Of a stretch of 64,000 nucleotides of DNA, positions 44,072 through 55,263 are shown piece by piece. The DNA is taken from positions 55,267,703 through 55,331,702 of the forward strand of contig CAMGYJ010000002.1 of assembly GCA_946122785.1 (NCBI GenBank), in the 5' to 3' direction. The stretch comes from Linum tenue. Its lineage: Eukaryota > Streptophyta > Magnoliopsida > Malpighiales > Linaceae. The first letter of the stretch is position 1; the number at the start of each line of letters is the position of its first letter. A model generated the notes under the pieces. The model did not search any database. It worked only from the letters and a program-made list of their open reading frames with translations, and had not been told where the DNA came from. Made by a program: the position numbers and the translations under genes.

Positions 44072-45487
44072 TGACACGCCAAAACACAACACCAAACTGC
44101 GACCAAGTGTAATCGCAGTCCGGGAATGCAGTAACAGGCAAGTTTAATTATCAACCCGGGGTCTAGATCTACTGCTTACTCCGTGATTCTCTATTATCTA
44201 GCAAACTAGTTCAAGTGATTGTTGTGAAAAGTAAAAGCAACAAGAAAGCAGTAATTTGTTCGGGTTTCTAAAGCAGGTAAGAGTCACTCGGGATTGAGTC
44301 CCCCTAGCCCCTTAGTTAGGTTCAATTGCAATTCCATGGGTTGATTTACTGTTGATTAGACTGCGGAAGATCCGACAGTAGCTTGGAATCTCTTAAGCTG
44401 ACCAAGCCCTCTCAGTCTAACTACCCGGCAGACGACTAGTCTTCACCGGGATAGAAAGCTGAGGCTATGAACACAGAACTCCACTACTGGCGTCAAGAAC
44501 ACCAGTACAAAGCAGTAAAATGGCTAACTCTCGTATAGCCAATCTCCTACTATCGAATGAAGAGGCTCTAACAACCTAATCAGATTCTATCTATCTCAGG
44601 TTGAAGCAGAAATTGAGACAAGCTGATCAGACTCAAATCAATTCATTAAACATGCGTCATTCCATTAAAATCAAACAGTAATATCATCCCAAGTCATTAC
44701 AATCAAATCCCTAACACAAGGAACTAGGGTTCTTCATACCCAAGTGAGAGAAAGGTTCTACTCCATAGAGAGAGAAGAGAAAACAAGAATCGGATTAGTC
44801 ATACTCATAACGATGAGGATAATCTGCTCCGGGACGATGATTTCCACTCCTATGACGATCTCCAGGCTCGATTCGATGAAATCCAGCTCTAAGACAGCTT
44901 CTAGGGTGTGTTCTTCGCACTTTCTCTCTCTAGGGCTCTATTTTTGCTCTGAAAACACGATTCTCCCCCTTCTGGCTCGGAATAGGCTCTAAAACAGGGT
45001 TTCCCGACTTGCACGGCCAGGGTGCACGGCCGTGCACATCACCATTCTGGCCGTGCGAGTCAAAACGCGCCGTATCATTTAGTCAGCATCAGGTTTCTTG
45101 CACGGCCAGGTGCACGGCCATGCAGGGATCCCGGCCAGCCCGTGCATGTCCTCGGCCAGAGGCGCACGGCCATAATTGCACTTTGCACGGCCGTGCGTCT
45201 CCATGGTCTGGCCGTGCACGTCCTTGGCATAAGGCGCACGGCCAACTTGCAACCGTGCACGGCCATGCAGCCTCCCTGGTCTGCCCGTGCAGCTCCCAAA
45301 AACCTCGCCACTCGTCCGTTCTTCGTCCAATCGACCCCAGACTCGCTCCTAAGCCTTCATTCACGTACTAGGACCTGAAATATCACAAACAAGCACAACC
45401 TAGCGTGAAATCGGCTTAAAACACGAGGATCACACCTCAAACGGTGCAAGTATGAGGGTAAAAACATGTGTAAATGACGGTCTATCA
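44072..45487 (-). repeat. 5' LTR of element C, chimeric
   Basis: It starts like the solo-LTR family (tgacacgccaaaacacaac) but ends like element A (tagcgtgaaatcggc ... ggtctatca) and carries A's cacggccgtgc array (45010-45290). The last ~84 bp are repeated in tandem at 45488-45571, the second copy ending in ctaca and joining element B's LTR. Confidence 0.75.
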
Positions 45488-45570
45488 GCGTGAAATCGGC
45501 CTAAAACACGAGGATCAACACCTCAAACGGTGCAAGTATGAGGGTAAAAACATGTGTAAATGACGGTCTA

Positions 45571-46763
45571 CAAGCAAAGCAGGTAAAAAGGTTGTTTTCA
45601 AGTCGAGAGAGGTCACCCGGATATGGTTCCCCCTAGACTGCAGTTAAACCGGATTGTAATTTACCAAGTTCAATTTCAATGATAGTTATACTGCGGGAGG
45701 TTCTTAAACAGTCTGCAGTCTCGACTAAAGGTCTCCAGACCCTCTCAATATGAGTCCCCAGCGGGCGACTAACCTCCACCGGAGTAAACAGATTGAGGCC
45801 CTAACGAACCAAACCTCCACTACCGAAGTAAATGCGATACAGAATAGTGAATTGACTCCTCGACTAAAGTCGCCAATTCACTACCTTCAATCAAGGATGC
45901 TCTATCAACCTAGGCAGATATTCTCTTTCTAGGTTAAAGCAGAAACAACAGGAATTTGATCAGAATTCATGCCATTCAACAATTCAAACCTCAATTGAAT
46001 ATAATCAAATAATAGAATCTGTACTTGGGTTCATACAATCAAACCTAACATACAAATCTAGGGTTCTTCATACCCAGGTGAATAAGAAAGTTACTCCATA
46101 GAGAGAGATGGGAAATCTAGCTCAGATGCGGAAACCATACTGTGAAGGATGATAATCTGCTTCTGGCACTCAATCAGCTCTTCTCCAAGCTCAAGTCGGG
46201 CTCCAATGGTGATGGAGATCGATCAAAGACACTTGCAGAATCAGGTTCGTCACTTTCTCTCTCTAGGTAGCGCTTTTTCTCTCTAAAACTCGGAACCCTT
46301 CACTTTGGCCCTTCTTTTCCCTTAAGAAGCTGTCTGTAGCGATCCTCGGTCTGAATACTCGGTCGGGTATTTTGGGTGGCGACCGGGTATCTTCAAAACG
46401 CAGCATCGGGGGGCAGGGGAAAATCCCCGGTCAAGGCCAAGAATCCCCGACCGGGGATTTAAGCCTCACGACCGGGCCCCCTTCTGCTTCTCAACGTCCA
46501 AAACGTGAATTCCCTGGTCTGCTCCAAATAATACCCGGCCGGGTATTTCTGCTCATGGCCGGGTATTATGCTCCTCCAGCACACTTCGACCCAAATGTGC
46601 TCCTTTCGACCTGAAACTCATTTCTTCGCCTCGATTCCAACGTCAAGCCCTGAAATATGACATAAACGCACAACCTCGCGTGAAATCGACTTAAAAAACG
46701 AGAATGAACATCTCAAACGGCTCAAGAATAGGGGTAAAAACATGTATAGTCGATGGTCTATCA
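45571..46763 (-). repeat. Truncated 5' LTR of element B
   Basis: It matches 34574-35767 closely (ggtaaaaaggttgttttcaa onward, same ccccgaccgggga array, ending ggtctatca) but lacks the PBS-side ~165 bp. Followed by gacac. Confidence 0.82.
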
Positions 46764-46768
46764 GACAC

Positions 46769-48281
46769 TGTGGTTGTCGTTTTGGGAAGTTATTCTGAAG
46801 TAGTATCTACATGGAAGTTTTTCTGAAGTAGTATCTACATGGAAGGACTCTTCTAATTAGTTGGATGACTCATCAAGGATGAGTTTCTCTCTCCATAAAT
46901 CTTAATCCAAGACCTATAAATAAGTCTCTAGGGTTTAGAACTCGGAAGCCAGTGATAAGAGGCAGTTAGAGGGCTATTACTTTGTTGACATGGTAACTCT
47001 TTTGATTTAGAGAGACACCAGTTTGAGGGAGGAATCAGCGACATAATCGGCTCCCTAAATGCCTATTTCTCTAATGTCCCTGCCAATTCTAGTGGTTCTC
47101 TGGGACTTCATTTCAATCGATGAATTCCCAGAAACCTGTCCCTGTGGCCGGCTAGTTCCCTTAGAGATTCTAGACATGTAAAACTCGATGTTTGGTATTC
47201 AATACGGTTGTTTTCATTTTTTTATCTTTTGTGTATTATTTCCTCTATGTTGTCTTTTATTGGTTTGAATGAAATCTTATTCGAGCTTGCATCCCTTCTT
47301 GGTGCAAGTATCAAAATCCTAGTTGCTTAAAACAAGACCAGAGTTGATCAATCGTCATTTGATCAAACAACATGATGCCTCAAGGGAAAATCTGTAGGAT
47401 CCTTGTCACCCACTAGTTTGATAGCCATCACAAGGTGGGATTAGACGACATTAGATTTCAACAACTCGTATGTTGCAAGCATTTCAAATATCAACTCAAA
47501 CAGCTTATATACCCTTACTTCAATGAACTGCATGTTATAGCAATCTGATTGTTGTCTCACCTGGACATGTTTCCCCTAATATATTTTTTAATTGACGTCA
47601 TGATACCATAAAACTATTCACACAAGCATATACCGTGGGAGCTATATACTAGACATGTGTTCCTTTTCGGATTATCCAATCTCGCTCAATTATACTAGCC
47701 TACAGAGGCCTACCTACAGCCGACCTAAGTAATTGAGGCAACCTTAACTACTCCCACAATTGGGTAAAACCTGATACAACACAAATGATCTAATGACACT
47801 CATTTATAGACCCCCAAGGTTTGAATTGGCAATGCTCTTAGTCAACCTTAGGGACTTATTCTCTCTCCTAGGTCAATTAGTTCCAAATTGAGGGAAGTGA
47901 CAAAAAACCATCAATTTCAATGAATAATATTCAACTCAATATATAATCAAGTTATAAATCAAGGATATGGTTTACAAACAATCAATTACAACATACTAAC
48001 TAGGGTTCCACTACACCTAATTGAATTGGAGAACTACTCCGTGACTAGAAAGAGAAATACAAACAAAATGGAGAAGACAATCATCATGAGAAAAGATCTA
48101 GTTCCTTGGCTGCTCTTCGTGGTGAAATCAAGCCTCCAATGGTGGTGGGATGCTCCAAATCTCTCCAAGCTCTATTTGTCATTGTTATAGCTAGAAAGTG
48201 CAAAGTTTACGGTTGCCCGTCATAGACGTGAACATTGCAACTAAACCGTGAGGTCGAGTGGATGCGCACCGTTTCAATCTC
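46769..48281. other. Old LTR-like sequences on both strands
   Basis: 46769-47290 probably continues the LTR-like sequence left of element B (34103-34401): a TATA-like cctataaataag is at 46913. From about 47340 to 48245 the landmarks are those of an Athila-like LTR on the minus strand (ctcctaggtcaattag, ctagggttccactacacc, gaactactccgtgac). A 30-bp direct duplication (ttctgaagtagtatctacat) lies at 46791-46842. No genes. Confidence 0.4.
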
Positions 48282-48666
48282 GGGTAAATGCCACATTTGG
48301 TCACTGAGATTACTAAATCGTGTCGTGTTTAGTCACTAGAAAAATTTAATATAAATTTTGGTCACTCGAAATACTGAAACATGTCACATTTAGTCACTCT
48401 CCCGTTACCCTCCATCCAACTCCGGTCACTCGAATTACTGAAACATGTCACATTTAGTCACTCGAATTACTGAAACGTGTCACAGTTAGTCACTCTCCCG
48501 TTAGTTTCGATCCAACTGAATTAATGGAGTTGGACGGAAACTAGCAGGAGAGTGACTAAATGTGACATGTTTCCGTAATTAAAGTGACCAAAAATTATAT
48601 TAAATTTTTCTAGTGACTAAACATGACTCGATTTAATAATCTCAATGACCAAATGTAGCATAAACC
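48282..48666. mobile_element. MITE with arms of about 150 bp (Mutator-like)
   Basis: The left arm gggtaaatgccacatttggt is mirrored by ggtttatgctacatttggt from 48666 back. Shared inner words are gtttagtcactagaaaaat and aaacatgtcacatttagtc. Tandem duplication of tcgaattactgaaac in the middle. TSD not clear. Confidence 0.7.
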
Positions 48667-50254
48667 GTTAACTATTCGAATGGTAGGGTTTGAATCAATA
48701 TATATATATATAAACAAGAGTATACATTGGATTTGTCCCACATCAGCCACCGGAAGGCTGTCCTTAATTAGAGGACGGGCATTTGTGCCAAAGGAGTAAT
48801 TTATTGGGCCAGTTAAATTGAGGCTTGCTAAAACAAATAAACGGGGAGCTATAATACGCTAATTTGCTATTTTATTATGGGCAGGTTAATTCAGCCTCCT
48901 AAAACATAAATGTAGAGAATTAAAAGTATACCTATTTGCTAATTTGAATTCACAAACCGAGACTGACAATATGGATTACATGAAAGCTTAAAAATATATG
49001 GATTAAATAAAAAATAAAGAGGCTTTCAATCATAATTAGTAAACTATGATATATGACGTTATATATAAAATGCTTACGTGTATTTTACTTTACTATATAT
49101 AGATGAATATATAAGTATTACAATATTGGTCGGAATAATTGAAGTATATATCATGAGCTCACAGGGCCAACGCCACTGAAGTTGGTTTAAAATATAAAAC
49201 CCACTGCCTCTCCCGCTCTTCTTACTTGATCCTCGGCTCTCTCCCTATCTCTTTCAGCTCAACTTCCTTCATTTCTCTTTGTATCTGGAGTCGTTGACTT
49301 GGGAGTTGTGTTTTCTCAGCTGCCGCTGCTCTACGATAGATCTCGTCTTCAAGAGCTCGGAACATTCTAGGGGACAAGCAGAGCTTCCGCAAGATTTGGA
49401 TCCGTGAAAACTCTGAAATTGATCTGCTTGGAGCGAATGATTCCACCGCCGCCAACCCAGCCCGCTGTTAGCCAGAGCAGTTTGCAATTGGCCCAAGACG
49501 TCGAAAAATTAGAATTGGCGGTGTCGGGGCTTAAAAGTACAGCGAACGAGAACTAGAGGCGGAGCTGATGCTTGAATCGAGAGAGGAAGAAGCTAGCTAT
49601 CAGACCTGGTCTCCCCCGCAATCTCTCTAGCACCAAAATGCTCTAGATTCTGGGTGATCGATTTGACCCTAGATTGAGAAACCCATTGATTGAGAAACCC
49701 AGCAACACACGAGTCGATGGAGAACCCAGAACACCTTCACCATAGGGAGTGTCAAACTAGTTGTCGTCGATTCGAGTTCCGACGATGGTGGTTGATTCAG
49801 ATAATAAGGGTTTCGGAGAAGAAGCTAGAGGATTTGAATCGAGTTTCATCGAAAGACGATGATGATACCCGAGTTTCAAAATCGGCGAGAATTTGAGAAA
49901 TCAGAGATATGGGATTGGAGAAGAGAGGGCGTCAGGGAGGTGAAGAAATTGGGGGAAATTAAAGTAAATTTTTTATTAATTTATGACATGTAATTATTAA
50001 ATAAATTTTAATTGTGACGTGTCACTTTCGGTTTGTTTGACGTTGACGTGTGCGCTGAGTTGGTGCTTTGTCAGCAAATCGTCAAAGAAGTTGACGGTGT
50101 TAATGACACCGTTAAAGTATCAACGGAAATGACTACATTTGTCCAACACCCTTTACAAAATCTGGCTATAAGTGGTATTTCTCCAAATTTGGTTATTATT
50201 GTCACAAACGTAAAAGTTTTGGCTATACAAGTGTACTTTGCCTATTTTATTATA
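48667..50254. other. Unassigned, with one probable transposon arm
   Basis: 49190-49920 is GC-richer and holds short ORFs on both strands (minus 49222-49455, plus 49690-49896) that I cannot assign; they may be captured gene pieces. 50080-50250 reads like one arm of a Mutator-type element (its complement starts gtacacttgtatagccaaaa), but no partner arm was found to the left. Confidence 0.3.
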
Positions 50255-50791
50255 GGGTTAATACCCTCATTTGACCCAAAGTTTAGCGTAAGTGACAATT
50301 CTGACCTCATTTTTCAAATAAGACATTTATGGCCTACTTTTCAAATTATTGTACAGATTTGGCCCGGAACTTTTGAAGTGGCAGTGATGTGGTTTTCAAG
50401 TCATTTTTATCTTTCTTTAGTACTTAAAAACTTGAAAAATAAAAATATAAAACTTATCAAAGCTCAACCGCAAAAATTACAATATCTAATTTTTTTTTGT
50501 CATCGGCAAAAATTACAATCCTGAATGGGAGCAGATCCGGTGAGTAACCTTGTGGTGAATAACTCCATGCATAACTCAATAAGAATCTGCCACATCAGCC
50601 CCTCCTTCTTTCTCCTGAAAAATCATTAATTTTCTTTCCATTAATATTTAACGGACGATTTCTCACTCGTTTTAACTCGGAATTTATTTTTTTTTGCACA
50701 GTTAGATCAGATTAATTGTGCTCTTCAAAATAATATCCACTTTGATATTTTTTGGAACAAAATTTTTTTCCCAGTTATTACCAGTCTATAT

Positions 50792-50945
50792 CATATGGTA
50801 TTGACTGGTATTAAATAACAGCATACCATATGGTATGAAAAATACTAGTCAATACCATATGTTGTTATTTAATACCAGTCAATACCATATGGTATTAAAT
50901 AACAGCATACCATATGGTATGAAAAATACCACCTCATACCAGGGT
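50792..50945. repeat. Cluster of ataccatatggtat palindromes with 29-bp inverted repeat
   Basis: 50792-50820 and 50863-50891 are perfect inverted copies (29 bp). A block starting ttaaataacagcataccata is repeated directly at 50811 and 50895. The 14-bp palindrome ataccatatggtat is complete at least twice, and once more at 51080. Inside the 50255-52194 element. Confidence 0.75.
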
Positions 50946-51534
50946 GGTATAGTATGGTATGGAGTTGGTAACGAGAGGTTTGAATTTTTCCCCCCGAAAA
51001 ATTTTGAAATCCAATAGATCATGATTAAATCGTTCCTTTTGTGTAAAATTTCCGAAAATGACTAAACAACGAAGGAGATACCATATGGTATGGAGTTGGT
51101 AACGAGAGGGATGAAAAAAATTATTCTAAAAAAATATTGAAAATGGATATCATTTTGTAGAGCACAACGAACTCGTTCCATCTGTGTAAAAAAAAATATG
51201 AAATCCGAGTTAGAATGAAGAAGATATAATCCAATTAAGAAAACTAGGGAAAATAAATTCCTTTAATTCTCCACCCTTAGATCTGCCGTCACTTAAAAGA
51301 AGGGTCCAGATTTGATTACTCACTGTTACTCACCCTAAGGTTACTCACCCTATCTTGAGCCATCGTGAATCCACCGTAGGGGTATAGGGAAATCTAATGA
51401 CCACCTGCCAAATCCCTCGATTCTCCATCATCCATCGACTGGCGACTGGTATCATTCAACAACAGCCTGTGGAGAGAAGAGGCAGAGCAACATCGGCTGC
51501 GGCAGCGACGACTAGGCTCTAGCTGGAACTGGAT

Positions 51535-51843
51535 AATCGAGGGTCGTCTCCCCCGCGTCGAACCCCATCGCATCGTAGCTGGCGTAGCTGAACCCATCCT
51601 CCGAGAAACAGAAGAATTCGTTCAGCGCGACAACTTCATCGGAGAAGCTGCGGTGCTGCGCCGGCTGGACGCTGGGGAATATGAAGCTGCCGCAGGTGTA
51701 GAGCACATCGTGGACGGCAAGCGAGTGGCCCGATCCAGAATTGGTTCGACGGCGGCGAGGAGCTTCGTGGTCCCGCAGGTCTCGATGAGGAGCTTCAGCG
51801 GGTAGATGAAGAGGATCGACTTAGGACGGTGTAAGGATGCCAT
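51535..51843 (-). pseudogene. S-adenosylmethionine decarboxylase fragment
   Basis: The minus strand encodes SILFIYPLKLLIETCGTTKL, then after a one-base shift near 51715 VHDVLYTCGSFIFPSVQPAQ, HRSFSDEVVALNEFF. This matches the conserved middle of plant AdoMetDC (polyamine synthesis): the LF(V/I)Y..KLI..TCGTTKLL block, which holds the catalytic Cys, and the YT.GSFIFP..Q..PHRSFS-E block. The Arg of YTRG is Cys here. Processing site and both ends of the enzyme are missing. A captured fragment without enzyme activity. Confidence 0.72.
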
Positions 51844-53310
51844 GGAATGTGCTTCCGAGGACGGCGTAGTTGACGATGATAAGGATGCCCAAGTGTTGAT
51901 TTAGATTTAGGGTTTGGTTGGAAATTTTGGGATAAGAGGGAATTTATTTAATTTTTTAATTTTAATTGAATTGAAAAATTAAAATAATATTATTTAATGA
52001 TGTGGCATGCCACATCAACTATTTTTTGGTGAGTCACTAACATAATAGTGTTTGATTATCAATATTAACAGTCAAAAAAATTTCGGGCCAAATCTGTTCA
52101 ATAATTTCAAAAGTAGGCCATAAATGTCTTATTTGAAAAATGAGGCCAGAAGTGTCACTTACGCTAAACTTGGGGCTAAAGTAGGGTATTAACCATTAGT
52201 TATATAAGAGTGCATAAACTAGGGGTGGACATGTGGATGGTTAATCAGCGGATTGACATCGATCCACCCGCAAATAACCTGACCTGCACGCAGTGGGTGA
52301 TTGATGTGGGTCACCCGCACTTATGTGGGTGGGTGGTGGGTGAATTGCCGGTCACCCGTATGACCCGCATCCTATTTTAACATGAGAAAATGTCGTTTCT
52401 TATAGTATTGAATATTCATCATATTTTCGAACTCCACAACAGTTTGACTATATACTCCAAAAGGTAGAGAATAAAGAATAGTTTGGACTACTATTATGGG
52501 TTATTGTGTTGTGCAATATTCATTAGATAATGGATATTGATATGCAAATTATTGTTCATATCTATTAAATATTGGGATGCAAAGTATATATTATTAATTG
52601 TACCAAAATCACAAATTATTGATACAATCTTACTAATTTGCTATGAACTTATTATACATGTTAGTCAACTTTCTTAATAGCTAGTTGGAGAATTGCTTTT
52701 GCGGGTTGACCCGCGTCCCAACCACATCCATCCACCACCCACCCAACCCAACCCACAAAAGTATGTGAATGGATTGCGGATCACAATTAATCCAACTCGC
52801 TAGTAAGCGAGTGGATAAATTTGAGACCAAAACCCACCCAACCCGACGAGAGCGGATAGTATAACAACAGTCTAATTGTTGTTATTATAACAACAAGGGT
52901 AAATTGGGAAATTACAAAAAATAAGTAAATTAAAAATCTGAACCCCTCTTCCTCTCCGCTCCTTTTCCACTTTCCGTTTCTATTAGGACTCTTCCGTTGC
53001 CGACGCATATCCGAACCATCAGCAACCACCGCTCAATCTCCTCTGCCACCACTCAACCTCCTCCATCCAAGCGGTTTCTCCCTCCTTCTGGTTTCGACGC
53101 CGACGCCAATGTCGATCCCACGATTTCAAAGGCATAAGCATCATTGGATCTTCCTTTCTTCGATTCGTTTCCGTCTTCCCTCAGATTCGCGGCTGTGGCT
53201 GTGGAATCGACAATGATTGGGCCAACGACGAGAATATATCAATCTCGACTGGAACAGAATGTTCATAGACTAGGCCGCTGTGGAAGTGGAATTCGGCAGG
53301 GAGATTTCAG

Positions 53311-53590
53311 CTGCTGCTGGAAATCGAAGCCGACGGCGGGTGATGTCGTAGACGACGAGGGCACGACGGCGCCGCGGTAGTAGGCGGAGGTGACGGCCCC
53401 GAAGTGCTCCTGGCCGACGGTGTCCCAGATCTGGGCTTTGATTTCCTTGCCGTCGATGTCGACGAGCTGGGTCTGGAACTCGACGCCGATGGTGGCCTTG
53501 GAGTTGGCGTCGAACTCGTTACGGGCGAAGCGGGAGAGCAAGTTGGATTTTCCCACAGCCGATTCGTGATTCTCCAGAGGCGATAGCTCG
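53311..53590 (-). pseudogene. RabA-type small GTPase fragment
   Basis: The minus strand encodes [38 protein letters not shown] and [20 protein letters not shown], then RGAV and, after a frameshift near 53370, LVVYDITRR. This is the P-loop to G3 region of the plant RabA family. The P-loop glycine is replaced, G3 WDTAGQERF is WDTVGQEHF, and the nucleotide-specificity motifs NKxD and SA plus the prenylated tail are absent. A captured, inactive piece, despite a 97-codon open stretch. Confidence 0.82.
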
Positions 53591-54040
53591 CATAGCGAAT
53601 GATGTTAGATGAACTTTTCCCAATGGAGGTTTCAGGCTTCAACATTTATCATGCCTACTGTTCCTTTCCCCCTTTAATTTGTGTCTCACCTCAGCCTTTT
53701 GGCGAATTAGGAAAAGGGTTACAGTAGCTAGCGGAGATTGGTTGTAATGCAAAGATTATAATAAGCAAACCAAATGCTAATGTTTCCATCTTTCCAAGAT
53801 ACTAAGTCGTGGGGATGGGGAAGAAAAAGCAGATGAAGTGATGAAGAGAGATTAGCAAATAGCTCCAGACTGCAGAGGTGGTGAGGAAGAAGCTTCTGGT
53901 TAAAAGTCAGGGAATATAAATAAAAGAAGCTTAATTAGTTTAGTTAAGCCAAAACTTAATGTTGGTGTAAGATGAAATATAGTTGGGATGTCGAGTGCTT
54001 AAAATTTATTATGGTATGCAGAACACGAGCATTTAAATAC

Positions 54041-54700
54041 TAGAAATCTCATAATGCAACCATAAATAAGGTAAAACAAACCACAAAAAGTATACCATGA
54101 ACCTACTAATGCAAAGCACAAGTCTCCTAAAACATACCAGAAATCCCACAAAGCATACCATAAATATTTCTAATGGACACCAGAAACCTCATAATGCAAA
54201 TCACAAACACGATAAAACAAAACACAAAAACAAACCAGAAACGTCCTAATGCATGCCATAAATTCTCTAAAACAAACCAGAAACACCACAAACCAAACCA
54301 CAAATATTTTGAAAGCACACCAGAAACCTCATAATGCAAACCACAAACACGTTAAAGCAAACCAAAAAAACAAACCAGAAACGTCATAATGCAGACAAAA
54401 AATCTACTAAAACAAACCAGAAATCCCGCAAAGCAAACCACCGAATTTTAAAAAACACACCAGAAACCTCATAATGCAAACCACAAACACGATAAAGCAA
54501 ACCACAAAAACAAACCAGAAACGTCCTTATGCAGACCAAAAATCTATTAAAACAAACCAGAAACCCCGCAAAGCAAACCACAAAATTTTTGAAAGCAAAC
54601 CAGAAACTTCTCAATGCAAACCACAAACACGATAAAGCAAACCAGAAACTTCTTAATGCAAACCACAAACACGATAAAACAAACCACAAAAGGCATACAA
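54041..54700. repeat. 140-bp tandem repeat, about four copies
   Basis: The block cagaaacctcataatgcaaa starts at 54181, 54321, 54461 and (variant) 54601, an exact 140-base period, with a shorter copy at 54646. Each unit is built from smaller aaaccagaaac/aaaccacaaac words. The 202-codon minus ORF through it is a by-product. Confidence 0.82.
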
Positions 54701-54769
54701 AAATATGAGAAACCAAACCATAAATCTCACAATGCAGACCATACATCCGGTGGTCGTTGACCGTTGACC

Positions 54770-54985
54770 GGTCAACAAAAATCGTTGACCGAACTCCGAT
54801 GACCGTCAGTGAGCAGATTCCGACGCCGATAGGCATATTCCGGCCCCGATGACTAGATTCCGACGCCGGTAAGCATATTTCGACGCCGGTAAGCATATTC
54901 CGACGACAAATAGCATTTTCCGGCGACAAAAAGCATATTCCGGTGATCGGCGACCAGTTTCCGGCTACCGGTGGCCGAATTCCGG
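54770..54985. repeat. Short tandem units (about 24 bp), attccgacgccggtaagcat type
   Basis: Repeated attccg(a/g)cg...(a/g)(g/t)cat words in about eight degenerate copies, next to the 140-bp array within the same element. Confidence 0.6.
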
Positions 54986-55263
54986 CGACCAAAATTTTGG
55001 GCCGAAAATAAAAAATAATTTTTTTATTTTTATTTTGTTATTTTTTGTTATTTTTTTGTTATTTTTTTATTTTTTAAACAGATTTTTCGTAATGACAATT
55101 ATACCCCTGCTTTGATTTTACACTAGGTCAACTCATCTAATAAAAAGTCATCACAACCCTAACTTCCTATTGGTTGGAGACTAGTGTTGTTACAATAACA
55201 ACACAAGGGGTGTTGTTATAGTATCTAGTCCCCAACCCGACTATTGCCCTCCCCATCATAAAC

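Larger units (their letters stand above)
40196..45487 (-). mobile_element. Element C: LTR element with orphan ORF and chimeric LTRs (minus)
   Basis: 3' LTR 40196-41508, hairpin/PPT 41509-41549, orphan ORF 42721-43935, primer site 44047-44065, 5' LTR 44072-45487. Flanks gccgt (40191-40195) and gcgtg (45488-45492) are not a duplication. The LTRs differ strongly at their outer ends, so this is not a simple insertion but a product of recombination between related elements inside B. Confidence 0.72.
34407..46763 (-). mobile_element. Athila-like element B (minus), decayed and invaded by element C
   Basis: Minus-strand relative of A. The 3' LTR is 34407-35767 and the truncated 5' LTR 45571-46763. 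The target duplication is gacaa (34402-34406) / gacac (46764-46768), one mismatch. PPT and hairpin at 35768-35808, protease ORF 37207-38394, broken gag 38558-40038. The primer site and about the first 165 bp of the 5' LTR (PBS side) are gone. Gag-leader sequence (cttcaacaacttagccgt, to 40195) runs straight into the LTR of element C, and the B LTR resumes at 45571. Confidence 0.8.
50255..52194. mobile_element. Pack-MULE-like element carrying an AdoMet decarboxylase piece
   Basis: Arms of about 125 bp: left gggttaataccctcatttga..., right complement ggttaataccctactttagc. They share agtttagcgtaagtgaca, ttttcaaataagacatttat and cagatttggccc. Inside are a palindrome cluster (50792-50945) and a minus-strand host gene fragment (51535-51843). 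No transposase. No clear 9-11 bp duplication, so the Mutator assignment rests on arm length and the gggttaat end. Confidence 0.72.
52848..55232. mobile_element. Pack-MULE-like element carrying a RabA GTPase piece
   Basis: A perfect 9-bp duplication caacccgac flanks it (52839-52847, 55233-55241). Inverted ends of about 45 bp: left gagagcggatagtataacaa, right complement gggactagatactataacaa, both followed by a ttgttatt.taacaaca block. Contains a minus-strand Rab fragment (53311-53590) and two tandem arrays. No transposase. Confidence 0.82.
52220..55255. mobile_element. hAT-type MITE (about 650 bp) split by a Pack-MULE
   Basis: The left end taggggtggacatg and right end complement tggggagggcaata are flanked by gcataaac (52212-52219) / tcataaac (55256-55263), an 8-bp duplication with one mismatch. 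The interior is tandem ccacccgc/gcgggtg words (52260-52840). Nearly all of 52848-55232 is the later insertion. Confidence 0.72.

Noticed and set aside
40191..45492. Reading element C as a simple insertion into B with a 5-bp duplication
   Set aside because: Flanks gccgt and gcgtg do not match, and B sequence is missing at the junction.
53144..53645. ORFs of 78 and 112 codons overlapping the Rab fragment
   Set aside because: Off-frame readings of the captured Rab sequence and its flank.
54384..54992. 202-codon minus ORF with repeated Cys/Phe/Leu segments
   Set aside because: Product of the 140-bp tandem array; no start context or homology.
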